In this document: piece by piece, positions 55,147 to 61,688 of the stretch | Layout: each line of letters opens with the position of its first letter | Numbering within the stretch: the stretch's first letter is position 1 | NCBI RefSeq assembly: GCF_001591645.1 | Contig: NZ_BCVH01000022.1 | Location: 1-61,688, forward strand | Length of the DNA stretch: 61,688 nt | Origin: Robertmurraya korlensis NBRC 107688 | GTDB taxonomy: Bacteria; Bacillota; Bacilli; Bacillales; Cytobacillaceae | Direction of reading: 5' to 3' | Made by a program: the position numbers and the translations under genes | The notes under the pieces: model-generated | Database searches by the model: none | What the model saw: the letters and a program-made list of their open reading frames with translations, nothing else | What the model was told of the DNA's origin: nothing

Positions 55147-55168
55147 TTATTTACCTTCTATATATTCC

Positions 55169-56545
55169 CTATTCAAGTGTTGCTTTTAGTGCTTCCGCTA
55201 CCGTTGAGACTCCAATTAATTGAATCCCTTTTGGTGCTATCCATCCACCAATGTTGTTCGCAGGGATAATCACTCGTTCAAACCCTAGCTTGGCAGCTTC
55301 TTGAACACGCTGTTCAATTCTTGATACCCTTCTTATCTCTCCTGTCAAACCTACCTCCCCAATAATACAATCCGTTGGTCTAGTTGGCTTATCACGGAAG
55401 CTTGAAGCGATGCTAATAGCGACGGCTAAATCAATGGCTGGTTCGTCCAGCTTTACTCCTCCAGCCACCTTCAAGTAGGCATCCTGGTTTTGGAGCAGCA
55501 AACCAACTCTTTTCTCAAGCACTGCCATTAACAATGATACTCGGTTATGGTCAACGCCTGTAGCCATTCTCCTTGGATTCCCGAAACTAGTAGGTGAAAT
55601 AAGTGCTTGTATCTCTACTAATACCGGTCGAGTTCCTTCCATAGATGCAACTACAGTTGATCCTGCAGCTCCTTGAGAGCGCTCCTCAAGGAAAATCTCA
55701 GATGGATTAAGAACTTCTTCCAATCCAAATTCCTTCATTTCAAATATTCCCATTTCATTGGTTGAACCAAAACGGTTTTTTACTGCCCTAACAATACGAT
55801 ACGTATGATGACGCTCCCCTTCAAAATAAAGAACGGTATCGACCATATGTTCGAGAAGTCTAGGACCTGCAATCGAACCTTCTTTTGTTACATGACCAAC
55901 AATAAAAATAGCAATTCCCTTTGTCTTACCTATTCTCATTAGCTCAGCAGTACATTCTCTCACTTGAGAGACGCTTCCAGGTGCAGAGGTTACTTGAGGA
56001 TGGAAAATAGTTTGGATGGAGTCTACAATGACAAAACTAGGGTTTTCCTTTTCGATCGTTCGACTGATTTCTTCCAGATCGGTTTCAGAATACACCAGTA
56101 AATTCTCTGATGTTACCCCTAGGCGATCTGCCCTTAGCTTCGTTTGTCTCATTGACTCTTCTCCAGATATATAAAGGACGGAATGTTGCTTTTTGGCAAG
56201 TTGGGAGGAAACCTGTAATAGTAGAGTTGATTTTCCTATCCCAGGATCACCACCTATTAATACAAGGGAGCCCTTAACAATTCCTCCACCCAACACCCGA
56301 TTTAACTCAACCAGGTCCGTTTGGATACGGGGCTCGGTAATCGTTTCAATCGAGGTAATAGGCGTTGCTTTAGACAAGGTCGTTGTGCCTACTGAGTGAG
56401 CAAAGGTGGCGCGGTGATTTGATACCTTTTTTTCTATCTCTTCCACCATCGTATTCCATTGTCCACAACCAGGGCATTTCCCCATCCATTTGGGAGACTC
56501 ATAGCCGCAATCATTACACATAAATTTTGTTTTTACTTTTGCCAA
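55169..56545 (-). CDS. radA: DNA repair protein RadA
   Basis: RadA/Sms (458 aa) is a RecA-like branch-migration helicase acting in recombination and transformation. Zinc ribbon C10/C13 and C24/C27, Walker [11 protein letters not shown] at 98-107, the KNRFG motif ([12 protein letters not shown]) and a C-terminal Lon-protease-like domain are present. Start is TTG at 56545 with GGGGGA 8 nt upstream. In B. subtilis it is cotranscribed with disA, which is absent here. Confidence 0.95.
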   Translation of the reverse strand: MAKVKTKFMCNDCGYESPKWMGKCPGCGQWNTMVEEIEKKVSNHRATFAHSVGTTTLSKATPITSIETITEPRIQTDLVELNRVLGGGIVKGSLVLIGGDPGIGKSTLLLQVSSQLAKKQHSVLYISGEESMRQTKLRADRLGVTSENLLVYSETDLEEISRTIEKENPSFVIVDSIQTIFHPQVTSAPGSVSQVRECTAELMRIGKTKGIAIFIVGHVTKEGSIAGPRLLEHMVDTVLYFEGERHHTYRIVRAVKNRFGSTNEMGIFEMKEFGLEEVLNPSEIFLEERSQGAAGSTVVASMEGTRPVLVEIQALISPTSFGNPRRMATGVDHNRVSLLMAVLEKRVGLLLQNQDAYLKVAGGVKLDEPAIDLAVAISIASSFRDKPTRPTDCIIGEVGLTGEIRRVSRIEQRVQEAAKLGFERVIIPANNIGGWIAPKGIQLIGVSTVAEALKATLE

Positions 56546-56641
56546 AACTCATATCCCCCTTTAAACCTTGCTTGTGATACTCCCTTATTATAATAACATG
56601 TCTTCATTTCATTGCAGTGATAACTATTTCCCAATAGAAAA

Positions 56642-56677
56642 TAGAAGGCACACGTAATCTCTTACGTGTGCTTCTTA
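56642..56677 (-). terminator. Terminator of the ctsR-mcsA-mcsB-clpC operon
   Basis: GCACACGTAA (56648-56657) and TTACGTGTGC (56662-56671) form a perfect 10-bp stem with a 4-nt loop; the minus strand continues CTTCTATTTTC, a modest T-tract. Confidence 0.75.
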
Positions 56678-56686
56678 TCTTTCCGA

Positions 56687-59122
56687 TTATTTATGAATTG
56701 GTTCTCCGGCCCTTACAGCAAAATCGCCATCCATATAATCAACAACAACCTTTTGTCCTGTTAGAACCGTACCTCTTAATAACTCCTCTGATAGACGGTC
56801 TTCGATATGCTTTTGAATCGCTCTTCTTAGAGGACGAGCACCATATTCAGGGTCATACCCTTCCTCAGATATCTTCTCTTTAGCAGCCTCTGTTAGCTCT
56901 AATGTAATATCCTGTTCATTTAATCGCTTGATAAGCTGATCAGACATCAATGTCACAATCTGTTTTAAGTGCTTTTTCTCTAACGAATGGAAAACAATAA
57001 TTTCGTCGATACGGTTTAGGAACTCTGGACGGAAGGCCTTTTTCAGTTCCTCCATTACCTTGCCCTTCATGTCTTTAAAATCCTGTTCTCCATCTTGAAT
57101 ATTAAACCCAACATACTTATTACGTTTTAATGCCTCTGCCCCAACGTTTGAAGTCATAATAACGACTGTATTTCGGAAATCAACACTTCTTCCTTTTGAG
57201 TCAGTTAGACGACCATCTTCAAGCACTTGAAGCAAAATATTAAATACATCTGGATGTGCCTTTTCAATCTCATCTAACAAGATAACAGAGTAAGGTTTTC
57301 TTCTTACCTTTTCTGTTAATTGTCCTCCTTCATCATACCCTACATAGCCAGGAGGCGATCCAACTAGTCGAGAAGTTGAGTGCTTCTCCATGTACTCGGA
57401 CATATCCACGCGAATCATTGCATCCTCGTCACCAAACATCGCTTCTGCTAATGCACGTGCAAGCTCCGTTTTACCAACACCTGTTGGGCCAAGGAAAATA
57501 AATGATCCGATTGGACGCTTAGGATCCTTTAATCCTGCACGAGCACGACGGACAGCCTTTGAGATTGCCTTTACTGCTTCCTCTTGACCGATTAAACGAG
57601 AATGAAGGATATCTTCAAGCTTTAATAATTTATCTGTTTCGGTTTGTGCTAGACGTGATACAGGAATTCCGGTCCAACTAGCAACAACCGTGGCAATATC
57701 TTCAACAGTAACCTCTGAATTCTCTTTTCCTTGCTTTTCTTTCCATGTTTTCTTTGTCTCTTCTAGTTGTTCACGAAGTCTTTGTTCTGAATCTCTTAAA
57801 GATGCAGCTTTTTCAAATTCTTGGCTTTGAACGGCAGCATCCTTTTCCTTCCGAACCTCTTCAAGCTTTGCTTCAAGCTCCTTTAAATTTGGAGGGGTTG
57901 TATAGGAACGAAGCCTTACCTTTGAGCCTGCTTCGTCAATTAAATCGATTGCCTTATCAGGAAGGAAACGATCCGAAATATAGCGGTCTGAAAGTTTGAC
58001 TGCTGCTTCAATTGCCTCATCCGTTATGGAAACCCTATGATGTGCTTCATAGCGATCTCTTAAACCTTTTAAGATTTGAACGGATTCATCTGCTGTCGGC
58101 TCATCCACCATAATTGGTTGGAAACGTCTTTCTAGAGCAGCATCCTTTTCAATGTATTTACGGTACTCATCTAGTGTCGTTGCCCCAATACATTGCAGTT
58201 CCCCACGAGCTAGAGAAGGTTTTAAGATATTGGAAGCATCAATCGCACCTTCTGCACCACCAGCTCCAATAAGTGTATGAAGCTCATCAATAAATAGGAT
58301 GATGTTACCTGCCTGTCGTATCTCATCCATCACTTTCTTTAAACGATCCTCAAACTCTCCACGATACTTTGTACCTGCTACAACTGTTCCCATATCAAGC
58401 GTCATAACACGCTTATCTCTTAATGTTTCAGGAACTTCGTTGTTGACAATTTGTTGAGCTAACCCTTCAGCAATAGCGGTTTTCCCAACTCCCGGTTCTC
58501 CAATTAATACAGGATTATTCTTCGTTCTTCGACTTAATACTTCGATAACACGCTGAATCTCTTTACTTCTACCAATAACTGGGTCAAGGCTACCTTCTCT
58601 TGCAATGGCTGTTAAATCTCGGGCTAAGCTATCTAAGGTTGGTGTGTTAGCGCTTGCCGTTGTACCACCTTGATGATTGCCTGATTCACTGCTACCTAAC
58701 AACTGAAGCACCTGCTGTCTAGCTTTGTTTAAGCTTACACCTAAATTATTTAAAACCCTTGCTGCTACCCCTTCACCTTCGCGAATAAGACCAAGCAGAA
58801 TATGCTCTGTTCCTACATATGAATGACCAAGCTTTCTTGCCTCATCCATGGAAAGTTCAATCACCTTTTTGGCTCTCGGTGTATAGTGTATTGTCTGGGA
58901 AGCATCTTGTCCTCGACCAATCAAATTTTCTACTTCTTTTTGTATTTTCTCTGATCCTAATCCTAAAGCATATAATGCTTTTGCTGCGATACCCTCGCCT
59001 TCTCTTACCAACCCGAGTAAAATATGCTCTGTTCCAATATTGTTATGACCTAAACGAATAGCTTCTTCCTGTGCTAGTGCAAGTACCTTTTGAGCTCTCT
59101 CTGTAAAACGTCCAAACATCAT
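56687..59122 (-). CDS. clpC: AAA+ unfoldase ClpC
   Basis: ClpC (811 aa) feeds ClpP and works with adaptors MecA and McsB to degrade misfolded or arginine-phosphorylated proteins. Double Clp_N repeats (1-145), AAA1 Walker A GEPGVGKT at 208-215, the coiled middle domain with UVR-like [18 protein letters not shown], and AAA2 (GPTGVGKTE, then VLEDGRLTD). A VGF-type loop for ClpP docking is expected in the C-terminal AAA domain (YVGFN). Last gene of the operon. Confidence 0.97.
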   Translation of the reverse strand: MMFGRFTERAQKVLALAQEEAIRLGHNNIGTEHILLGLVREGEGIAAKALYALGLGSEKIQKEVENLIGRGQDASQTIHYTPRAKKVIELSMDEARKLGHSYVGTEHILLGLIREGEGVAARVLNNLGVSLNKARQQVLQLLGSSESGNHQGGTTASANTPTLDSLARDLTAIAREGSLDPVIGRSKEIQRVIEVLSRRTKNNPVLIGEPGVGKTAIAEGLAQQIVNNEVPETLRDKRVMTLDMGTVVAGTKYRGEFEDRLKKVMDEIRQAGNIILFIDELHTLIGAGGAEGAIDASNILKPSLARGELQCIGATTLDEYRKYIEKDAALERRFQPIMVDEPTADESVQILKGLRDRYEAHHRVSITDEAIEAAVKLSDRYISDRFLPDKAIDLIDEAGSKVRLRSYTTPPNLKELEAKLEEVRKEKDAAVQSQEFEKAASLRDSEQRLREQLEETKKTWKEKQGKENSEVTVEDIATVVASWTGIPVSRLAQTETDKLLKLEDILHSRLIGQEEAVKAISKAVRRARAGLKDPKRPIGSFIFLGPTGVGKTELARALAEAMFGDEDAMIRVDMSEYMEKHSTSRLVGSPPGYVGYDEGGQLTEKVRRKPYSVILLDEIEKAHPDVFNILLQVLEDGRLTDSKGRSVDFRNTVVIMTSNVGAEALKRNKYVGFNIQDGEQDFKDMKGKVMEELKKAFRPEFLNRIDEIIVFHSLEKKHLKQIVTLMSDQLIKRLNEQDITLELTEAAKEKISEEGYDPEYGARPLRRAIQKHIEDRLSEELLRGTVLTGQKVVVDYMDGDFAVRAGEPIHK

Positions 59123-59144
59123 GTGAACATCCTCCTAACTAAGG

Positions 59145-60209
59145 TTAATTTTCCATTTTAATTCTTTCCCTTATTAAAGAGGCGCGACGGATATCACGCT
59201 CGTTGGGTCTTAGTGGTCCTCCTGCATACTGCTGGAGAAATCCTGGCTGTGTTAATATCATTAATTCATTCAAAATATTTTTGGATATGTTTTCAATATA
59301 GCCCATATCAATCCCTAATCTAACATCAGATAAACAATTAGCTGCTTCCTTTGTTTCAATGATTCGACTATGCGTTAGAACACCCAGTGAGCGAAAGACT
59401 CTATCTTCTAATTGTATGTTAGAAGTTTTGGCTAATGCCCCACGAGCTAATCTTTCCTGAGCAATTAGTTGACTAACAACTCCTTTAAGGTCTTCAACGA
59501 TATCCTCTTCAGATTTACCAAGCGTGATCTGATTAGAAATTTGAAAGATATTACCTAAAGCCTCGCTGCCCTCTCCATACATTCCTCTAACTACCAGACC
59601 AAGCTGATTGATCGCTGGAATGATACGATTCATCTGTTGTGTTAAGGCTAAGCCGGGTAGATGCATCATCACAGAAGCACGCATCCCTGTTCCTACATTT
59701 GTTGGACAACTCGTTAAGTATCCTACTTTTTCATCGAAAGCATAATTGATATGCTCTTCTAGCTCATCATCGATACGATCCGCTAGTGTTAGTGCCTCGC
59801 TCACCTGAAATCCTGGGTATAAACATTGAATCCGAATATGATCCTCTTCATTAACCATAATGCAGACTTCTTCATTTTCGGATAAAAGGCAAGCACCCAA
59901 AGCAGAGTTTTCAACTAAATGTGGGCTAATGAGATGCTTTTCCATTAATACTCGTTTCTGTATGGGTTGAAGCTCTTCCATTCTTAGGAGTTCTAACTGT
60001 CCTAAGTTGGGAATGGTATGGTTTGATAATGCCTTTTCCATTGTCTGAACAACCTCTTGCGCTTCTTCATTGGAAAAGAGAGTTGGGAACTTATACTCAT
60101 TTATATTCCTTGCGAGCCGAATTCGAGAACTTAGAACAATGTCTGAATCAGGCCCCTCAGCACTCATCCATGAGCTTATGGCTTGATTAATAAATTTTTC
60201 AAGAGACAT
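59145..60209 (-). CDS. mcsB: Protein arginine kinase McsB
   Basis: McsB (354 aa) phosphorylates arginines, tagging proteins for ClpCP, and inactivates CtsR under heat stress. The phosphagen-kinase-like domain shows [12 protein letters not shown], the catalytic loop SCPTNVGTG (167-175, Cys168) and [18 protein letters not shown]-terminal dimerisation/phospho-arginine-binding domain contains RNxRD-type residues ([13 protein letters not shown]). 22 nt upstream of clpC; coupled to mcsA (3-nt gap). Confidence 0.95.
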   Translation of the reverse strand: MSLEKFINQAISSWMSAEGPDSDIVLSSRIRLARNINEYKFPTLFSNEEAQEVVQTMEKALSNHTIPNLGQLELLRMEELQPIQKRVLMEKHLISPHLVENSALGACLLSENEEVCIMVNEEDHIRIQCLYPGFQVSEALTLADRIDDELEEHINYAFDEKVGYLTSCPTNVGTGMRASVMMHLPGLALTQQMNRIIPAINQLGLVVRGMYGEGSEALGNIFQISNQITLGKSEEDIVEDLKGVVSQLIAQERLARGALAKTSNIQLEDRVFRSLGVLTHSRIIETKEAANCLSDVRLGIDMGYIENISKNILNELMILTQPGFLQQYAGGPLRPNERDIRRASLIRERIKMEN

Positions 60210-60212
60210 GTA

Positions 60213-60776
60213 CTATTCCTCTCCTTCAGCTTCATTGCATAACAGCTTTTCAATTTCTCTAATTTCATCCCTTACAATCGCTGCCTGCTCAAACTCTTCA
60301 CTTTCTATTGCAGATTTTAAGTTGACCTTTAGTTCTTCAATTTTCTTTTTGTAATGGATGTTTCCACCGATTCGTTTAGGTATCTTTCCACTGTGTGTTG
60401 AATTCCCACTATGGAGTCGTCTTAATATCGGTTGAAGTTGGTCCCTAAAAGCATCATAACAGTGGGCACACCCAAACCGCCCGACTTGAATGAATTGCTT
60501 ATATGTCATCGAACAACCTTCACATTGCAATACTTGCTGTTGCTCATAAAGTGAAGCTTTTTGTTGAGCAAGCTGATAGTTATGGTCTAGATTTAATAGT
60601 CCCGCTAATAGATTATTAATAGAAAAGCCTGAAGCATTATTGATTACAAAATGCTCCCCTTTTTCTTGGGCACAAACCTCACATAAGTGGAATTCGGACT
60701 TTTCACCATTATTAATCTTTGTAAAATGAAGGGTAGCTGGCCTTTCATTACACTCCTGACAGATCATGTTACTCAC
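60213..60776 (-). CDS. mcsA: McsB activator McsA
   Basis: McsA (187 aa) activates McsB and senses metals or thiol stress. Four CxxC pairs (C6/C9, C32/C35, C85/C88, C103/C106) form two zinc modules, and a UVR domain (about 145-182: LKVNLKSAIESEEFEQAAIV) ends the protein. It lies between ctsR (49-nt gap) and mcsB in the classic four-gene operon. Confidence 0.95.
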   Translation of the reverse strand: MSNMICQECNERPATLHFTKINNGEKSEFHLCEVCAQEKGEHFVINNASGFSINNLLAGLLNLDHNYQLAQQKASLYEQQQVLQCEGCSMTYKQFIQVGRFGCAHCYDAFRDQLQPILRRLHSGNSTHSGKIPKRIGGNIHYKKKIEELKVNLKSAIESEEFEQAAIVRDEIREIEKLLCNEAEGEE

Positions 60777-60825
60777 CTCAATAAATGGCTTTACTCTTTA
60801 CTAAAGGCGTTATTCTGTGGAATTC

Positions 60826-61290
60826 TTACTTATACTTTAATGTTGTTAACATAGCCTTTAGCATTCTCGAACGAAGTTCATCACGATACGGTAAGTCAAT
60901 ATACAGGACAGAGCGATCAATTACACTAAGCATGATTTTTGCTTCTCTCGTTGAGATTACATCTTCTTCAACTAGTCTAAAGATCACATGCTCTGCACTA
61001 CTCTGTGACACTCTTGAGGATATCACAGTTAGTAGCTGGTCAATAAGGTGAGCGTTATCGTGTGACTGAACTTTCATAATACGAATATATCCACCACCAC
61101 CTCGTTTACTTTCTACAACATACCCTTTTTCAATGGTAAACCGAGTGTTTATTACATAGTTGATTTGTGATGGTACACACTGAAACTTATCAGCTATTTC
61201 ACTCCGTTTAATTTCAACGAGTTCTCTTTCACTCATATCGAGTACTTCCTTTAAGTACTGTTCAATGATATCGGAGATGTTCCTCACCAT
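60826..61290 (-). CDS. ctsR: Transcriptional repressor CtsR
   Basis: CtsR (154 aa) represses clp genes and its own operon; heat-sensing depends on the glycine loop RGGGGYIRI in the winged HTH. The N-terminus MVRNISDIIEQYLKEVL and the HTH IADKFQCVPSQINYVINTRF match the family; the C-terminal helices dimerise. The ATG at 61290 is close (2 nt) behind GGGGGGAT; GTG one codon later is an alternative. A perfect-spacing CtsR box lies 16 bp upstream. Confidence 0.95.
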   Translation of the reverse strand: MVRNISDIIEQYLKEVLDMSERELVEIKRSEIADKFQCVPSQINYVINTRFTIEKGYVVESKRGGGGYIRIMKVQSHDNAHLIDQLLTVISSRVSQSSAEHVIFRLVEEDVISTREAKIMLSVIDRSVLYIDLPYRDELRSRMLKAMLTTLKYK

Positions 61291-61306
61291 ATCCCCCCTC
61301 TCTGAC

Positions 61307-61323
61307 TTTGACTATATTTGACA
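61307..61323 (-). promoter_or_regulatory. CtsR operator
   Basis: The minus strand reads TGTCAAA-TAT-AGTCAAA, two direct heptads with a 3-nt spacer as in the CtsR consensus (RGTCAAA NAN RGTCAAA), just downstream of the -10. A third partial heptad (GTCAGAG) follows. Confidence 0.9.
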
Positions 61324-61326
61324 TTA

Positions 61327-61356
61327 ATTATACATGATGAATGTAGTTTCATGCAA
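61327..61356 (-). promoter_or_regulatory. SigA promoter of the ctsR operon
   Basis: TTGCAT (61356-61351), 18-nt spacer, TATAAT (61332-61327) on the minus strand; the operator covers the start site. Confidence 0.78.
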
Positions 61357-61376
61357 TGAACAACACCTTATAAATT

Positions 61377-61402
61377 TTTCCCCAAATTTCGTGCTCGCAA
61401 AC
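61377..61402 (-). promoter_or_regulatory. Possible SigB promoter of the ctsR operon
   Basis: GTTTGC (61402-61397), 14-nt spacer, GGGAAA (61382-61377) on the minus strand resemble SigB elements (GTTTAA, GGGTAT). In B. subtilis the clpC operon has a SigB promoter upstream of the SigA one. Confidence 0.45.
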
Positions 61403-61454
61403 TAGGAAAGAATACATAAATATGATTCTATAAAATGGAGGATGAATACGTTTT

Positions 61455-61650
61455 GGACAGATTCTTAGATATAAAAGTGAGTTATGACACGTAGACGAAG
61501 AAAAAAGGAGTGCTGCAGGTTATAAAAACAAGTTTATAACTCGTTGCAGTATGATTTGAGTATCTTACAGGTCATAAAAGTTAGTTTATGACTTGTATAG
61601 GTAGAAACAATGATACTTTATGTCATAAAAATAATTACTTACTAAATAAA
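61455..61650. repeat. Degenerate tandem repeat, about 51-bp period, with hairpins
   Basis: The word ATAAAA recurs at 61471, 61522, 61574 and 61625 (steps 51, 52, 51), each time within a similar context (AGGTC, ATAAAA, AGTTTATGAC). Copies 2 and 3 are inverted repeats: GTTATAAA/TTTATAAC (61519-61540) and GTCATAAA/TTTATGAC (61571-61592), both with 6-nt loops. Copy 3 extends to a 13-bp stem (61567-61596) with one G-T pair. No reading frame spans the array. No gene was found between ctsR and the window end. Confidence 0.75.
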
Positions 61651-61680
61651 AAAAAAGCACCCAATCAGGTACTTTTTTTA
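61644..61680 (-). terminator. Terminator of a gene beyond the window
   Basis: AGCACC and GGTACT (one mismatch) around loop CAATCA are flanked by an A-tract and T-tract; the minus strand ends in nine T. It probably closes a minus-strand gene lying to the right of the window. Confidence 0.65.
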
Positions 61681-61688
61681 TTTGCCTA

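Noticed and set aside
61436-61500. Short plus-strand frames starting near 61436 (about 19 codons)
   Set aside because: An ATG-started peptide with a nearby GGAGG exists, but it ends within the decayed repeat, has no recognisable homology, and alternative frames look equally good.
61455-61650. Repeat array considered as a CRISPR
   Set aside because: The period is about 51 bp, but the repeats are degenerate, there are no distinct spacers flanked by identical repeats, and no cas genes are present.

Overview
The window is a chromosomal segment from a low-GC, endospore-forming member of the Bacillaceae. It reads as the reverse complement of the B. subtilis region that runs from ctsR/clpC through rpoBC, the str operon and the S10-spc-alpha ribosomal superoperon to kbaA. 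The protein sequences are close to B. subtilis throughout, and the order is nearly collinear. Sporulation and germination genes (kbaA, gerD, cwlD, ybaK, sigH) and AT-rich DNA with strong SigA-type promoters support the assignment. I see no rRNA, tRNA, CRISPR array, insertion sequence or prophage. Nearly every gene is on the minus strand. The exceptions are gerD and a histidine kinase.

Layout from left to right: (1) 1-3841, kbaA, gerD, salA, cwlD, ybaK. (2) 4061-5446, an orphan soluble PAS-PAS histidine kinase on the plus strand, where B. subtilis has ybaJ. (3) 5535-9867, rpsI, rplM with its leader, truA and the ECF transporter module ecfT-ecfA2-ecfA1. (4) 10249-25094, the ribosomal superoperon from rplQ back to rpsJ, including rpoA, infA, map, adk and secY, plus rpmJ, which is only 37 codons. 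(5) 25472-29049, a sulfate-assimilation operon cysH-cysP-sat-cysC, which splits the str and S10 operons. (6) 29282-34047, the str operon rplGB-rpsL-rpsG-fusA-tuf. (7) 34189-46252, rpoC, rpoB, ybxB, rplL, rplJ, rplA, rplK, nusG, secE, rpmG. (8) 46347-52605, sigH, rae1, rlmB, mrnC, then a T-box-controlled cysE-cysS pair and gltX. (9) 52674-56545, ispF, ispD, yacL, radA. (10) 56687-61290, the clpC-mcsB-mcsA-ctsR stress operon. (11) 61291-61688, its promoters, a tandem-repeat array and a terminator.

Taken together, the window carries most of the ribosomal protein genes, the RNA polymerase core and alpha subunits, two elongation factors, the Sec translocon (SecY, SecE) and several translation-quality or RNA-maturation factors (Rae1, RlmB, Mini-III, TruA). 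Control is mostly by RNA leaders and intergenic hairpins: an L13-type leader, an L10-type attenuator, a cysteine T-box and several intrinsic terminators. New promoters often overlap the preceding stop codon or terminator. Two links to sulfur metabolism (cysHP-sat-cysC and the cysE-cysS T-box) lie inside this translation neighbourhood.

The departures from the B. subtilis plan are the most informative part: the kinase replacing ybaJ, the sulfate operon replacing ybaC, no disA between radA and yacL, no ybzG-like gene between map and infA, and a decaying tandem repeat of about 51 bp with near-perfect hairpins upstream of ctsR. I found no clearly new multi-gene system. The repeat array and the kinase are the best candidates for undescribed biology. 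All comparisons with B. subtilis are from memory and were not computed here.
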